Shown here: positions 45,534 through 54,238 of the stretch, one piece after another
Position numbering within the stretch: the first letter of the stretch is position 1
Layout: every line of letters starts with the position of its first letter
Origin: Xanthomonas theicola
GTDB lineage: Bacteria > Pseudomonadota > Gammaproteobacteria > Xanthomonadales > Xanthomonadaceae
Assembly (NCBI RefSeq): GCF_014236795.1
Contig: NZ_CP049017.1
Location: 660,001 to 724,000, forward strand
DNA length: 64,000 nucleotides
Direction: 5' to 3'
Notes under the pieces: model-generated
Told to the model about the DNA's origin: nothing
Seen by the model: only the letters and a program-made list of their open reading frames with translations
Databases searched by the model: none
Position numbers and translations under genes: made by a program

Positions 45534-46247
45534 ATGCGCCTTCTGCTAGTCGAGGACAACGCCGATCTAGCCGATGCGATCGTGCGGCGCATGCGCCGCA
45601 GCGGGCATGCGGTGGATTGGCAGAGCGATGGGCTGGGCGCGGCCAGCGTGCTGCGTTACCAGCGCTTCGACCTGGTGGTGCTGGACATCGGCCTGCCCCG
45701 GCTGGATGGCTTGCGCGTGCTGGCCGGGCTGCGCGAGCGCGGCGACACCACGCCGGTGCTGATGCTGACCGCGCGCGACGGCATCGAGGACCGCGTACAG
45801 GCGCTGGACGTGGGCGCCGACGACTACCTGGGCAAGCCGTTCGATTTCCGCGAATTCGAGGCGCGCTGCCGGGTGCTGCTGCGGCGCAATCGCGGCAACG
45901 CCAGCGAGGTGGTGCAGTTGGGCGGTTTCGCCTTCGACAACGCCGCGCACAGGGTCAGCCTGGACGGCGCGCCGATCGAGCTGCCCAACCGTGAGTACCG
46001 CCTGCTGGAGATCCTGATCGGCCGGCTCGGTCAGGTGGTCGGCAAGGACGAGATCGGCAACGGCCTGTTCGGCTTCGACGACGCCGCCGGGCCGAACGCG
46101 ATCGAGCTGTACGTCGGGCGCCTGCGCAGGAAGCTGGCCGCCGCGCCGCTGCGCATCGTCACCGTGCGCGGGGTCGGCTACAAGCTGGAAGCGGCCGAAC
46201 CCGGCACGCCTGCGGCGGCGCCGCAGGAGCCGGGCCGCGATGGCTGA
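45534..46247 (+). CDS. OmpR-family response regulator (TctD-like)
   Basis: 237 residues. Receiver with E8-D9 acid pair, phosphoacceptor D51 (VVLDIGLPRLDG), and LTARDGIEDRV and DYLGKPF motifs; C-terminal winged helix (LPNREYRLLEILIGRLGQVV to VRGVGYKLE). The ATG at 45534 matches the family start MRLLLVEDN. It overlaps the kinase gene by 8 bp. Divergence from the porin and CitMHS genes suggests these are its targets, as in TctDE-controlled citrate uptake. Confidence 0.92.
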   Translation: MRLLLVEDNADLADAIVRRMRRSGHAVDWQSDGLGAASVLRYQRFDLVVLDIGLPRLDGLRVLAGLRERGDTTPVLMLTARDGIEDRVQALDVGADDYLGKPFDFREFEARCRVLLRRNRGNASEVVQLGGFAFDNAAHRVSLDGAPIELPNREYRLLEILIGRLGQVVGKDEIGNGLFGFDDAAGPNAIELYVGRLRRKLAAAPLRIVTVRGVGYKLEAAEPGTPAAAPQEPGRDG

Positions 46248-47628
46248 GGCCGCGCTGCCGGCGCCGTCGATCCGGCGCACGTTGCTGCTGTACCTGGGTG
46301 CGCTGTCGCTGCTCGGCGCGGTGGCGCTGTTCTTCGCCGCCCGCGACTACGGCCAGCGCGCGGCCAATCGCTCCTACGACCATCTGCTGGTGTCCTCGGC
46401 GCTGTCGATCGTCGACTCGGTGGCGCTGGCCGGCGGGCAATGGCAGGTGGACCTGCCATACGCGGCGCTGGACCTGCTGGCGATGGCGCCGGAAGACCGG
46501 GTGTTTTATCGCGTGTTCGATGCGCATGGACGCACCATCACCGGCTATGGCGATTTGCCGAAGGTGCCGTCGCTGCCGCCCGCCAGCGCACCGCCGCGGC
46601 TGTTCGATGCCGTGTACAGCGGCGAGCGGGTGCGGTTCGCCGTGGTGGCGCGGCGAGTGTCGTCGGCGGCGGCGCAGGGCGAGGTGTGGGTGCAGGTCGG
46701 GCAGACCCGGCGCGCGCGCGCAGCCTTGGCGCAGGACGTGGTGCTGCACGCGCTGGTCGCGATCGCGGTGCTGTCGCTGCTGTCGCTGGCGCTGGTGTGG
46801 CTGGGCGTGTACCGCGCGCTGCGCCCGCTGCACCGGATCGAGCGCGACCTGTCGCGGCGCGAGCCGTCGGAACTCAAACCGCTGGCGGTGGCCGCGCCGC
46901 AGGAGATGCACCAGATGGTGGCGGCGTTGAACCGCTTCATGGCGCGCCTGGCGAGCAGCAACGAGACCCTGCGCGCGTTCATGGCCGAGGCCGCGCACCA
47001 GATGCGCACGCCGCTGGCGGCGCTGCGCGCGCAGGCGCAGTTGGCGCTGGACGAGGACGATCCGCGCCAGATGCGCCGCAGCCTGGAGGCGATCGAGCGC
47101 AACGCCATGCACATGAGCCGGCTGCTCAACCAGTTGCTCAGCGACGCCAGCGTGATCCACCGCGCCAACCTGCAGCGCTACGCCAGCGTCGATCTGGCCG
47201 AAGTGGTGCACCAGGCGCTGCACGAGGCATTGCCGCAATCGCAGCCGCGTCCGCGCGTGCAGCTGGCCATCGCCAGCGAGGCGGCGCTGGTGCGCGGCGA
47301 TGCGCTGCTGCTGCGCGAGGCGATCAAGAACCTGATCGACAACGCTTGCAAGTACGGCGGCGACGGCGTGCTGCAGGTGGCGCTGACCTGCGAGGCGCAG
47401 CAGTGCGTGGTGACCGTGGCCGACCATGGCCCCGGCATCGCCGCCGCCGCCGCCGAGCGCGTGTTCGAACGCTTCGCGCGCGGCGAGAATGCGGCCGCCG
47501 GCGGCGCCGGGCTCGGCCTGGCGATCGTCAAGCGCGTGGTCGACAGCCACGGCGGGCGCATCGATCTGTCCAACCGCGTCGGCGGCGGCCTCATCGCCAG
47601 CCTGCGCCTGCCCAGGCTGCACCCATGA
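46240..47628 (+). CDS. Sensor histidine kinase (TctE-like)
   Basis: 462 residues. Membrane segment at about 12-32, periplasmic domain to about 165 (a 2CSK_N-like sensor), second membrane segment near 170-188 (ALVAIAVLSLLSLALVWLGV), HAMP-like linker, HisKA with H253 in EAAHQMRTPLAAL, and HATPase with NLIDNACKYGG and the GAGLGLAIVKR box. Overlaps the response regulator upstream; its stop overlaps the start of the binding-protein gene (ATGA), so three proteins are made together. Confidence 0.92.
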   Translation: MAEAALPAPSIRRTLLLYLGALSLLGAVALFFAARDYGQRAANRSYDHLLVSSALSIVDSVALAGGQWQVDLPYAALDLLAMAPEDRVFYRVFDAHGRTITGYGDLPKVPSLPPASAPPRLFDAVYSGERVRFAVVARRVSSAAAQGEVWVQVGQTRRARAALAQDVVLHALVAIAVLSLLSLALVWLGVYRALRPLHRIERDLSRREPSELKPLAVAAPQEMHQMVAALNRFMARLASSNETLRAFMAEAAHQMRTPLAALRAQAQLALDEDDPRQMRRSLEAIERNAMHMSRLLNQLLSDASVIHRANLQRYASVDLAEVVHQALHEALPQSQPRPRVQLAIASEAALVRGDALLLREAIKNLIDNACKYGGDGVLQVALTCEAQQCVVTVADHGPGIAAAAAERVFERFARGENAAAGGAGLGLAIVKRVVDSHGGRIDLSNRVGGGLIASLRLPRLHP

Positions 47629-48704
47629 CGATCCTTCCCCCGCTCCGCGCCGGCGTCCTGCTGCTGGCCTGCGTCCTGGCCCATGCCGCGACGGCCGCGC
47701 CCGGCGACATCCGCCGCTTCCCGGCGCAGGGCGCGGCCGATGCCCGGCTGTGCATCCAGGGCTCGACCGACATCGAGGTGTTCGCCGCGGTGATCGGCGA
47801 CTACCAGCGGCTGCATCCGCGCACCGAGGTGGTGTACCAGGACGTGATCGCCTGGGACATCTACCAGCGCTACCTGCATCCGCCGCCCGGCGCGCGCTGC
47901 GCCGACCTGCTGATCAGCGCCAGCATGGACCTGCAGACCAAGCTGGTGAACGACGGCCACGCGCTCGCGCACCGCTCGCCGCAGACCGAGGCGCTGCCGG
48001 CATGGGCGCAATGGCGGCACGAGGCGTTCGGGATCAGCTACGAGCCGGTGGCGATCGTCTACAACAAGAACCGGCTGCCGGCCGCGCAGGTGCCGCGCAC
48101 GCGCCGCCAGCTGCTGGAACTGCTGCGCGCGCCTGGCCAGCCGCTGCGCGGCAGGATCGGCACCTACGACGTGCAGCGCAGCGGCGTCGGCTATCTGTTC
48201 GCGACCCAGGACGGGCAGATCGGCAGCATGGCCGGCGCGTTGTTGGCGGCGATGGGCGACAACCAGGTGGTGCTGGAGGAGCGCACCGGCGTGCTGCTGG
48301 ACCGGGTCAGCCGCGGCGAACTGCTGCTGGCCTACAACGTGCTGGGCTCCTATGCGCAGGCGCGGATCGACGCCGGCGCGCCGCTGGCGATCGTGCAGCC
48401 GGAGGACTACACCCTGGTCGCGCTGCGCACCGTGGTGATTCCGCGCGATACGCCGCACGCGGCCGAGGCGCGCCGTTTCCTCGACTACCTGCTGTCGCCG
48501 CGCGGGCAGCAGGTGCTGTCGCGCGAGGCGCGGCTCAAGCCGATCCTGCCGGTGGGCGGCGCCGCTGCCGCCGCGCCGGCGGCGGCCCCGGCGCGGCGTC
48601 CGATCGCGCTGGGGCCGGGATTGCTGGTGTACCTGGACGCGCTCAAGCGCCGCCAGTTCCTGGATGCCTGGCGCAGCAGCATGCAGCGCAGGCCGCCGCG
48701 CTGA
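47625..48704 (+). CDS. Periplasmic ABC-type solute-binding protein coupled to a two-component system
   Basis: 359 residues. A signal peptide (about 1-25, ending ATAA) is followed by an extracellular solute-binding fold (GSTDIEVFAAVIGDYQ, then DLLISASMDLQTKLVND and GISYEPVAIVYNKNRLPA). This resembles iron/thiamine-type binding proteins of the SBP class II. No permease or ATPase gene is near. ATGA overlap with the kinase suggests that it delivers the ligand signal to the kinase sensor domain and does not serve import. The C-terminal region has an Ala/Pro stretch (about 300-315) that looks like a linker. Confidence 0.85.
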   Translation: MTILPPLRAGVLLLACVLAHAATAAPGDIRRFPAQGAADARLCIQGSTDIEVFAAVIGDYQRLHPRTEVVYQDVIAWDIYQRYLHPPPGARCADLLISASMDLQTKLVNDGHALAHRSPQTEALPAWAQWRHEAFGISYEPVAIVYNKNRLPAAQVPRTRRQLLELLRAPGQPLRGRIGTYDVQRSGVGYLFATQDGQIGSMAGALLAAMGDNQVVLEERTGVLLDRVSRGELLLAYNVLGSYAQARIDAGAPLAIVQPEDYTLVALRTVVIPRDTPHAAEARRFLDYLLSPRGQQVLSREARLKPILPVGGAAAAAPAAAPARRPIALGPGLLVYLDALKRRQFLDAWRSSMQRRPPR

Positions 48705-48723
48705 GGTCGGGCGCCGCCGGCGC

Positions 48724-51700
48724 TCAGCGTGCGAAGCGCGGCGGCTGCGCGGTGGAGTGCAGAATCCGCACGCTGGCGCCGAGCTGCTCGGGCGCGGTGC
48801 CGGCCAGCAACGCATGCACGCGCCGCCGCTCCGGCGTCGCGCCTGCGCCCAGCCCGACCCAGGCGTTCTTGCCTGCGCCCTTGGCCGCATACAGGCAGCG
48901 ATCGGCTAGGCCCACGCTCTGTTCCCAGTCGCCCAGCGCCGGCCACGCCGCCGCGAACGGCCACGGCGCGAAGCCGATCGAACAGGTCAACGCCAGCGCG
49001 TGCGGTTCCAGCGCAACGCGATGCGCGGCCACGGCCGCGCGCAGCCGCTCGGCCATGGCCTCGGCGGCGCCGTCGCGGTGCAGGCGGGTGATCAGCAGGA
49101 ACTCCTCGCCGCCCCAGCGCACCAGCAGGTCGTGGGCGCCGCACAGCGCGCGCAGGCGGTCGGCGCAGTGCACCAGCGCCGCGTCGCCGGCCTGGTGGCC
49201 GTAGTCGTCGTTGATGCGCTTGAAGTCGTCGACGTCGATCATGAAGAAGTACAGCGCGTCCGCGCTGCCGCCGGCGTCAAGCTGGGCGAGCAGCGACGGG
49301 CATTCGCGGGCCAGCCAATCGTGCAGCTCGCGGCGGTTGGAGACCCGGGTCAGCGGATCCATGCGCGTGGCCGCTTCCAGTTGCACGTTGCTCTGCAGCA
49401 GCTGCTGGTTGGCGCGTTCGAGCTGGCGTGTGCGCTCGGCGACGGTGAGGTTCAGCAGTTCGACCATGTCGCGCTCGCGGTTGACCGTGCGGCGCACCCG
49501 TTGCGCGGTCAGCCCGAGCAGCAGCAGGCCAAGCAGCGCGTAGCCGGCATAGGCCAGCGGGTGCCGCCACGGCGGTGGCCGCACCTGGATCTGCAGCGTG
49601 CGCGAGGCGCCGAACTGGCCGTCGCGCCCGGCCGCCTGTACCTCCAGCGTGTAGCGGTCCGGCGGCAGATGGCTGACCGAGAACTCGCTGTGCGCCGCCT
49701 GCGGATACACCCAGCCCTTCTGCAGCCCGTTCACCCGGTAGCGCAGGCGCGCGGCGCCTGGCGCGGCGAAGTCGATCGCGGTCATGCCCAGGCTGAACAC
49801 GTTGTCGCGGTAGTCCAGCGCGATGCGCTGCGCATACACCACGTCGCGCTCGGTCTGCCGCTCGCCGTGGCCGCCTTCGGCATCGAGCACGCGCAGGTCG
49901 GTCAGCACCGCGCGCGCCGGCGCGCTGCGCAGCGGCAGCCGGCCCGGGTCGACCACGTCCACGCCCTGGGTGCCGCCGAAATACAGCAGGCCGCGGTTGT
50001 CGCGATAGCCGCGGCCGCTGTTGTATTCCTGGTTCTGCAGGCCGTCGCGGCGGCCCAGGTTCTGCACGATGCGCGTCGCCGGATCGAGCACGCTCAGTCC
50101 GTTGTTGGTGCTCAGCCACAACCGTCCGTGCGGGTCCGGCAGGATCGTGTAGACGACGTTGCTGCTGAGGCCTTCGCCATCGGTGTAGCGCACCGCGACG
50201 TCGCGCCTGAGGTCCACCCGGTACAGCCCACCAGAGAACGTGCCCACCCACAGCACGCCGTCGGCGGCGTACAGCGACCACACCGACGCGTACACGCCGG
50301 CGCCGCCGGGCCGATAGGGTTCGGCCGGCCGGTCGCCGCGCATGCGCCACACGCCGCAGTCGTTGCAGCCGATCCACAGCGTGCCCTGGGCATCGCGGTA
50401 CAGCCGGGTCAGCATGCGCCCGGCCAGCGGCGCCCAGCGCGGATCGTCCTGCACGCGGCCGCCGATCACACGGCTCAGGCCGTGGCGGGTGGCGACCCAC
50501 AGCGTGTCGCCCTCGCGCAGCAGGTCGTTCACGTGCGCATCGGCCAGCCCGTCCACGCGCGCCAGCGCGCCATGGCGGTCCAGGCGCCACAGCCCGTGGT
50601 GGGTTCCCAACCACCAGCCGTCGGCGTCGCGCTCGATGGCGCGTACCGTGCGTGCGGCCAGCGGCGCCGGGACGCGCCAGGGCGCGCGGTCGCGGTCGCG
50701 GATCAGCAGACCCTGGTCGGTGCCGATCAACATGCGCGCGCCCTGACGCCAGATGCTGCGCACGCTGGGACTGGGCCAGGCATGGACGTCGGTGAGATTC
50801 TCCTCGTCGTTGCGGATCACCGCCGCCAGCGGCCGCACCCGGTACAGGCCGGCGGTGTAGGTGCCGATCCACCAGGTGCCGTTGCCATCCTGGTAGAAAC
50901 GGGTGATGGCGCTGCGCGGCGGCACGTCGAAGTGCAGCCGCCGCGGCGTCGCGTCCTGGCCCAGTTGGGTCACCGTGGCGTTGTTGGAGCCGACCAGCAC
51001 GCGCCCGTCGATCAGCCGGATCAGCGCACTCAGATCGCTGTGGTCGGTCAGCAGTTGCGCGTTGCTCCAGTGCGCGAGCACGCCGCCTTGCGCATCCAGC
51101 TTGAACAGCCCGGCATTGGCCGAGGCCAGCCACAGGCCTTCCGGCCCGGCCTGCAGCGCCACGCATTCGTCGATGCCCGGCGGGGCAGGCAGCGCCTGCC
51201 GCGCGTGCGCGCCGAGCAGCCACAGCCGGCAGCGCCGGTCCAGCGCGATCGCGCGCTTGCCGTCGGGCATCCAGGCCAGGCCGACCACCGGTGCGTCGCC
51301 GCCCAGCGGCAGGACCCGGCGCAGCGTCGCATCGACGCGGTCGATGCCGCGCTCGGTGCCGAGCCAGGCGCCGCCCTGCGGATCGACCAGGATGGCCATG
51401 ACCCGGTTGTGCGACAGGCCCTCGGCCACGCCCAGCCGATGCCGCCGCCAGGTGGCCAGCTCGATCACTTCCAGACCGGCGTCGTTGGTGCCCAGCCACA
51501 GCCGGGTGCCGCGCGCCTCGAAGGCGAGACTGTCGATGCTGCTGCTGAGCAGGCTTTGCCGGTCGCTGGCGCCGAGTTCGTGGCGGTAGGCCCGGAACAG
51601 ATGGCCGTCGAAGCGGTTGAGGCCCTCCTGCGTGGCGATCCACAGGAAGCCCTGGTCATCGCTCTGCAGCGCATTGATCGAGAGCTGCGACAGGCCCTCG

Positions 51701-51864
51701 TCCAGGCCGAAATGCTCCAGGCTGCTCGGCAGATCGGGCGTGTCGCCGTCGCTGGCGAGGGTCGCGGCCACGGCCAGTCCCGGCGCCAGCAGCGCCGCCA
51801 GCAGCGCGCCGCGCCGCGCGGACGGGCACACGCCCCGCAGGAAGATCGAAAGGAGTCGGATCAC
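48724..51864 (-). CDS. Sensor diguanylate cyclase with two-component-propeller periplasmic domain
   Basis: 1046 residues. Signal/anchor near the N-terminus, then repeats of the regulator-propeller type (GFLWIATQEGLNRFDG, GTRLWLGTNDAGLEV, GAWLGTERGIDRV and others, about 14 blades in all), a Y_Y_Y-like beta domain (YRVNGLQKGW), a membrane segment near 770-790 (LAYAGYALLGLLLLGLTA), a short coiled coil, and a GGDEF domain with GGEEF at about 918-922. It should make cyclic-di-GMP in response to a periplasmic signal. No EAL domain. Convergent with the binding-protein gene. Confidence 0.93.
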   Translation of the reverse strand: MIRLLSIFLRGVCPSARRGALLAALLAPGLAVAATLASDGDTPDLPSSLEHFGLDEGLSQLSINALQSDDQGFLWIATQEGLNRFDGHLFRAYRHELGASDRQSLLSSSIDSLAFEARGTRLWLGTNDAGLEVIELATWRRHRLGVAEGLSHNRVMAILVDPQGGAWLGTERGIDRVDATLRRVLPLGGDAPVVGLAWMPDGKRAIALDRRCRLWLLGAHARQALPAPPGIDECVALQAGPEGLWLASANAGLFKLDAQGGVLAHWSNAQLLTDHSDLSALIRLIDGRVLVGSNNATVTQLGQDATPRRLHFDVPPRSAITRFYQDGNGTWWIGTYTAGLYRVRPLAAVIRNDEENLTDVHAWPSPSVRSIWRQGARMLIGTDQGLLIRDRDRAPWRVPAPLAARTVRAIERDADGWWLGTHHGLWRLDRHGALARVDGLADAHVNDLLREGDTLWVATRHGLSRVIGGRVQDDPRWAPLAGRMLTRLYRDAQGTLWIGCNDCGVWRMRGDRPAEPYRPGGAGVYASVWSLYAADGVLWVGTFSGGLYRVDLRRDVAVRYTDGEGLSSNVVYTILPDPHGRLWLSTNNGLSVLDPATRIVQNLGRRDGLQNQEYNSGRGYRDNRGLLYFGGTQGVDVVDPGRLPLRSAPARAVLTDLRVLDAEGGHGERQTERDVVYAQRIALDYRDNVFSLGMTAIDFAAPGAARLRYRVNGLQKGWVYPQAAHSEFSVSHLPPDRYTLEVQAAGRDGQFGASRTLQIQVRPPPWRHPLAYAGYALLGLLLLGLTAQRVRRTVNRERDMVELLNLTVAERTRQLERANQQLLQSNVQLEAATRMDPLTRVSNRRELHDWLARECPSLLAQLDAGGSADALYFFMIDVDDFKRINDDYGHQAGDAALVHCADRLRALCGAHDLLVRWGGEEFLLITRLHRDGAAEAMAERLRAAVAAHRVALEPHALALTCSIGFAPWPFAAAWPALGDWEQSVGLADRCLYAAKGAGKNAWVGLGAGATPERRRVHALLAGTAPEQLGASVRILHSTAQPPRFAR

Positions 51865-52035
51865 GCCACGCTATCGGCCGCAGGCAGCGGCGCTTGAATG
51901 TCGCCGCGATTGCCGCGTGCGGGGCGCTGCCGTCGCTCCCCGCGCAGCCGTGCAGGCGTGGACCCGCCCGCCCCGCCGCGGCCTGCGCGCGCGGCGGTGA
52001 TAGGCCCCGGCGGCCGCGCATGCCAGACTGTCGGC

Positions 52036-52674
52036 ATGGATGCGCCCACGATCCTGGTCGCCGACGACCATCCCCTGTTCCGCGCCGCGGTGCTGCACGC
52101 GCTGCGCCAGGCCCTGCCGCGCGCGCGGGTGACCGAGGCGGCCAGCGCCGCCTCGCTGGATGCCGCGCTGGCCGCGCAGCCGGACGCCGACCTGGTCCTG
52201 CTGGACCTGGCCATGCCCGGCGAGCGCGGGTTCTCGGCGCTGCTGCACGTGCGCGGCGAACGCCCGAACGTGCCGGTGGTGGTGATCTCCTCCAACGACC
52301 ATCCGCGGGTGATCCGCCGCGCGCAGCAGTTCGGCGCGGCCGGCTTCATCCCCAAGTCGTCGCCGGCCGAGACCATCGGCATCGCGGTGGCGGCGGTGCT
52401 CGACGGCGGCACCTGGTTCCCGCCGCTGACCGCGGCGCGCTCGGAAGCCGACGCGCGACTGGCCGCACGGCTGGCGCAGCTCACGCCGCAGCAGTTCCGG
52501 GTGCTGCTGTGCCTGGCCGACGGCCTGCTCAACAAGCAGATCGCCTACACGTTGGGCCTGGCCGAGAACACGGTGAAGGTGCACGTGACGGCGATCCTGA
52601 AGAAGCTCGAATGCCACAGCCGCACCCAGGCCGCGGTGCTGGTCAAGGCGCTGGAGCCGGAAGGCGAGGCCTGA
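52036..52674 (+). CDS. NarL/LuxR-family response regulator
   Basis: 212 residues. Receiver with D10-D11 pair and phosphoacceptor D57 (LVLLDLAMPG); C-terminal LuxR HTH (LTPQQFRVLLCLADGLLNKQ, NTVKVHVTAILKKLECHSRT). Divergent from the diguanylate cyclase. No kinase is adjacent on either side. The nearest orphan kinase is the hybrid DctB-like kinase at 58806-61454, now separated by a 5-kb IS/effector block; pairing of the two is an inference. Confidence 0.92.
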   Translation: MDAPTILVADDHPLFRAAVLHALRQALPRARVTEAASAASLDAALAAQPDADLVLLDLAMPGERGFSALLHVRGERPNVPVVVISSNDHPRVIRRAQQFGAAGFIPKSSPAETIGIAVAAVLDGGTWFPPLTAARSEADARLAARLAQLTPQQFRVLLCLADGLLNKQIAYTLGLAENTVKVHVTAILKKLECHSRTQAAVLVKALEPEGEA

Positions 52675-52776
52675 TTCCCGCCGCGCGGCGGCGGGGAGCG
52701 TTTTCCGCCGCGCCCGGATACGCGATGCTATGCACTGGCGCCCGCGCTTCCTGCGGGCGGAAAGGACCCCCGGACC

Positions 52777-53118
52777 ATGCCCATCCGCAACGAGCAGATC
52801 GCCTACTATCCGTTCCTGCAGGAAATGCTGGACGACGACTACTTTCCTTCCTTCCTGGTCGGCAAGGGCCAGAAGATCCTGCTGCGGCTGTGCGAAGCGA
52901 TCGAGGCGCAGGCCCCGCCCGACCTGTCGGCGCTGTACCGGCTCACCCACGCCGCCACCGAGGAATTCAACGCGCTGGCGCTGGAGTTCGAAGCGCACGA
53001 CAGCGAGATCGAGACCGCCGCGCGCGACAACATCGGTGTGGACTTCCTGTACATCGCCAAGACCTACGGCTTCGACGCCGTCGATGCCGAGCAGCTGATC
53101 GCGCCGCGCGAGTGGTGA
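52777..53118 (+). CDS. Small cytoplasmic protein, DUF5713-like
   Basis: 113 residues, acidic, no membrane segment or signal. The sequence (QIAYYPFLQEMLDDDYFPSF, then GKGQKILLRLCEAIE) resembles DUF5713-family proteins from memory; no function is known. The segment 52675-52776 carries no ORF. It follows the NarL-type regulator and precedes the IS481 fragment, so it is the last native gene before the IS pile-up. Confidence 0.65.
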   Translation: MPIRNEQIAYYPFLQEMLDDDYFPSFLVGKGQKILLRLCEAIEAQAPPDLSALYRLTHAATEEFNALALEFEAHDSEIETAARDNIGVDFLYIAKTYGFDAVDAEQLIAPREW

Positions 53119-53249
53119 GCGCGGCGGCGGCATCGCCCCGTCGCCACCGCGACCGCGGAAGGTCGCCCGTCGCCTTGGGCGGTGTCTACATGTCGCATCC
53201 CGGATGATTGCATAGATCCAAAACGCGATCCCCTCTTCCATGGCCCGAG

Positions 53250-53925
53250 CCGTGTGACAGGAGTTGATAGCGTCCTTGCAATCGACTCCGGGAGCCAAGC
53301 CATGCGGATAGCCCTGCACAAGAACGCCCGCACCACACCCACCGTGCGGGCCGAGATCGCGGCCAGCCATGAGACGGCCAGTGTCCTGGCCCAGCGCGTT
53401 GGCATCACCGAGCAGACGGTCTACCCGTGGAAGAAGCGCGAGGTGTTCGGGGACCGCTCGCACACCGCACATCCCCTGCAGACAGTGCTCACGCTTGCAC
53501 AAGAGACCGTGGTGGTCCACTTGCGCCGCACCTTGTGGTTGCCCCTGGATGACCTGCTGGCGGTCATGCGGGAATTCATCTGTGCCGATGTCTCTCGCTC
53601 GGGCCTGGACAGGTGCCTACGCCGACATGGGGCTGGCAACCTCAACGACCTCAAGCCCCGTGCGCCTGCTGTGGCCCACAAGGCCTTCAAGCGCTAGGAG
53701 CCCGGCGATGTGCACGTGGATGTGAAGTCCCTGCCCCAGAGGCAGGACGAGAGCAGCCGGCGCTACCTGTTCGTGGCCATCGACCGGGCCACACGCTGGG
53801 TGTGCGTGCAGTTCAAAACCAACAAGGCAGCGGCCAGTGCAAAGGCCTTTCCGAACGCACTGCACACGGCCTGTCCGATCAAGATCAACACGCTGCTGAC
53901 CGACAACGGCAAGCAGTTCACCGAC
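53250..53925 (+). mobile_element. IS481-family element, 5' part only, cut by IS3
   Basis: The left end is probably near TGTGACAGGAGTTGATAGCG. The right part is missing because the IS3-family element begins at 53926 inside the transposase gene. No right terminal repeat of this element is in the window. Confidence 0.7.
53302..53925 (+). pseudogene. IS481-family transposase, internal stop and truncated
   Basis: Starts MRIALHKNARTTPTVRAEIA with an HTH (VLAQRVGITEQTVYPWKKRE), then the integrase core: DVHVDVKSLPQ, YLFVAIDRATRWVCVQF and LLTDNGKQFTD. A TAG codon at 53697-53699 splits the frame just before the core, and the gene ends at the IS3 junction. Inactive. Confidence 0.85.
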
Positions 53926-53988
53926 TGGACCGGCCAGCCTTTCGTAGACATCCGGACGCCATAATTGATGGCAATGACCGAGGTGTTT

Positions 53989-54238
53989 ATGGGCAACAGC
54001 AAGCAGTACACGGATGAGTTCCGGGCCGAGGCGGTGAAGCAGGTGATCGAACGCGGCTTCACGGTGGTGGATGTGGCCTCCCGAATCGGGATTCCCAAGC
54101 ACACGCTATACGGGTGGGTGCAGGCCGCCAGGAAGATGGCGCCGGCAGCCGGCGCTGCAGCGGCGTCGACCGACTCAGCGGAGATTCGCCGGCTCAAGGC
54201 CGAACTGAGGCGGGTAACCGAGGAGCGCGACATCCTAA
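53989..54238 (+). pseudogene. IS3-family OrfA, interrupted by IS-B
   Basis: MGNSKQYTDEFRAEAVKQVI, HTH GFTVVDVASRIGIPKHTLYG and a leucine-rich end (LKAELRRVTEERDIL) are typical of OrfA. IS-B enters at CTAA in the run of A that normally serves as the OrfA-OrfB frameshift site. Confidence 0.88.

Noticed and set aside
49000..51897. 965-codon plus-strand open frame opposite the diguanylate cyclase
   Set aside because: The minus-strand product has clear propeller repeats and GGDEF; the plus-strand reading is a codon-bias shadow.
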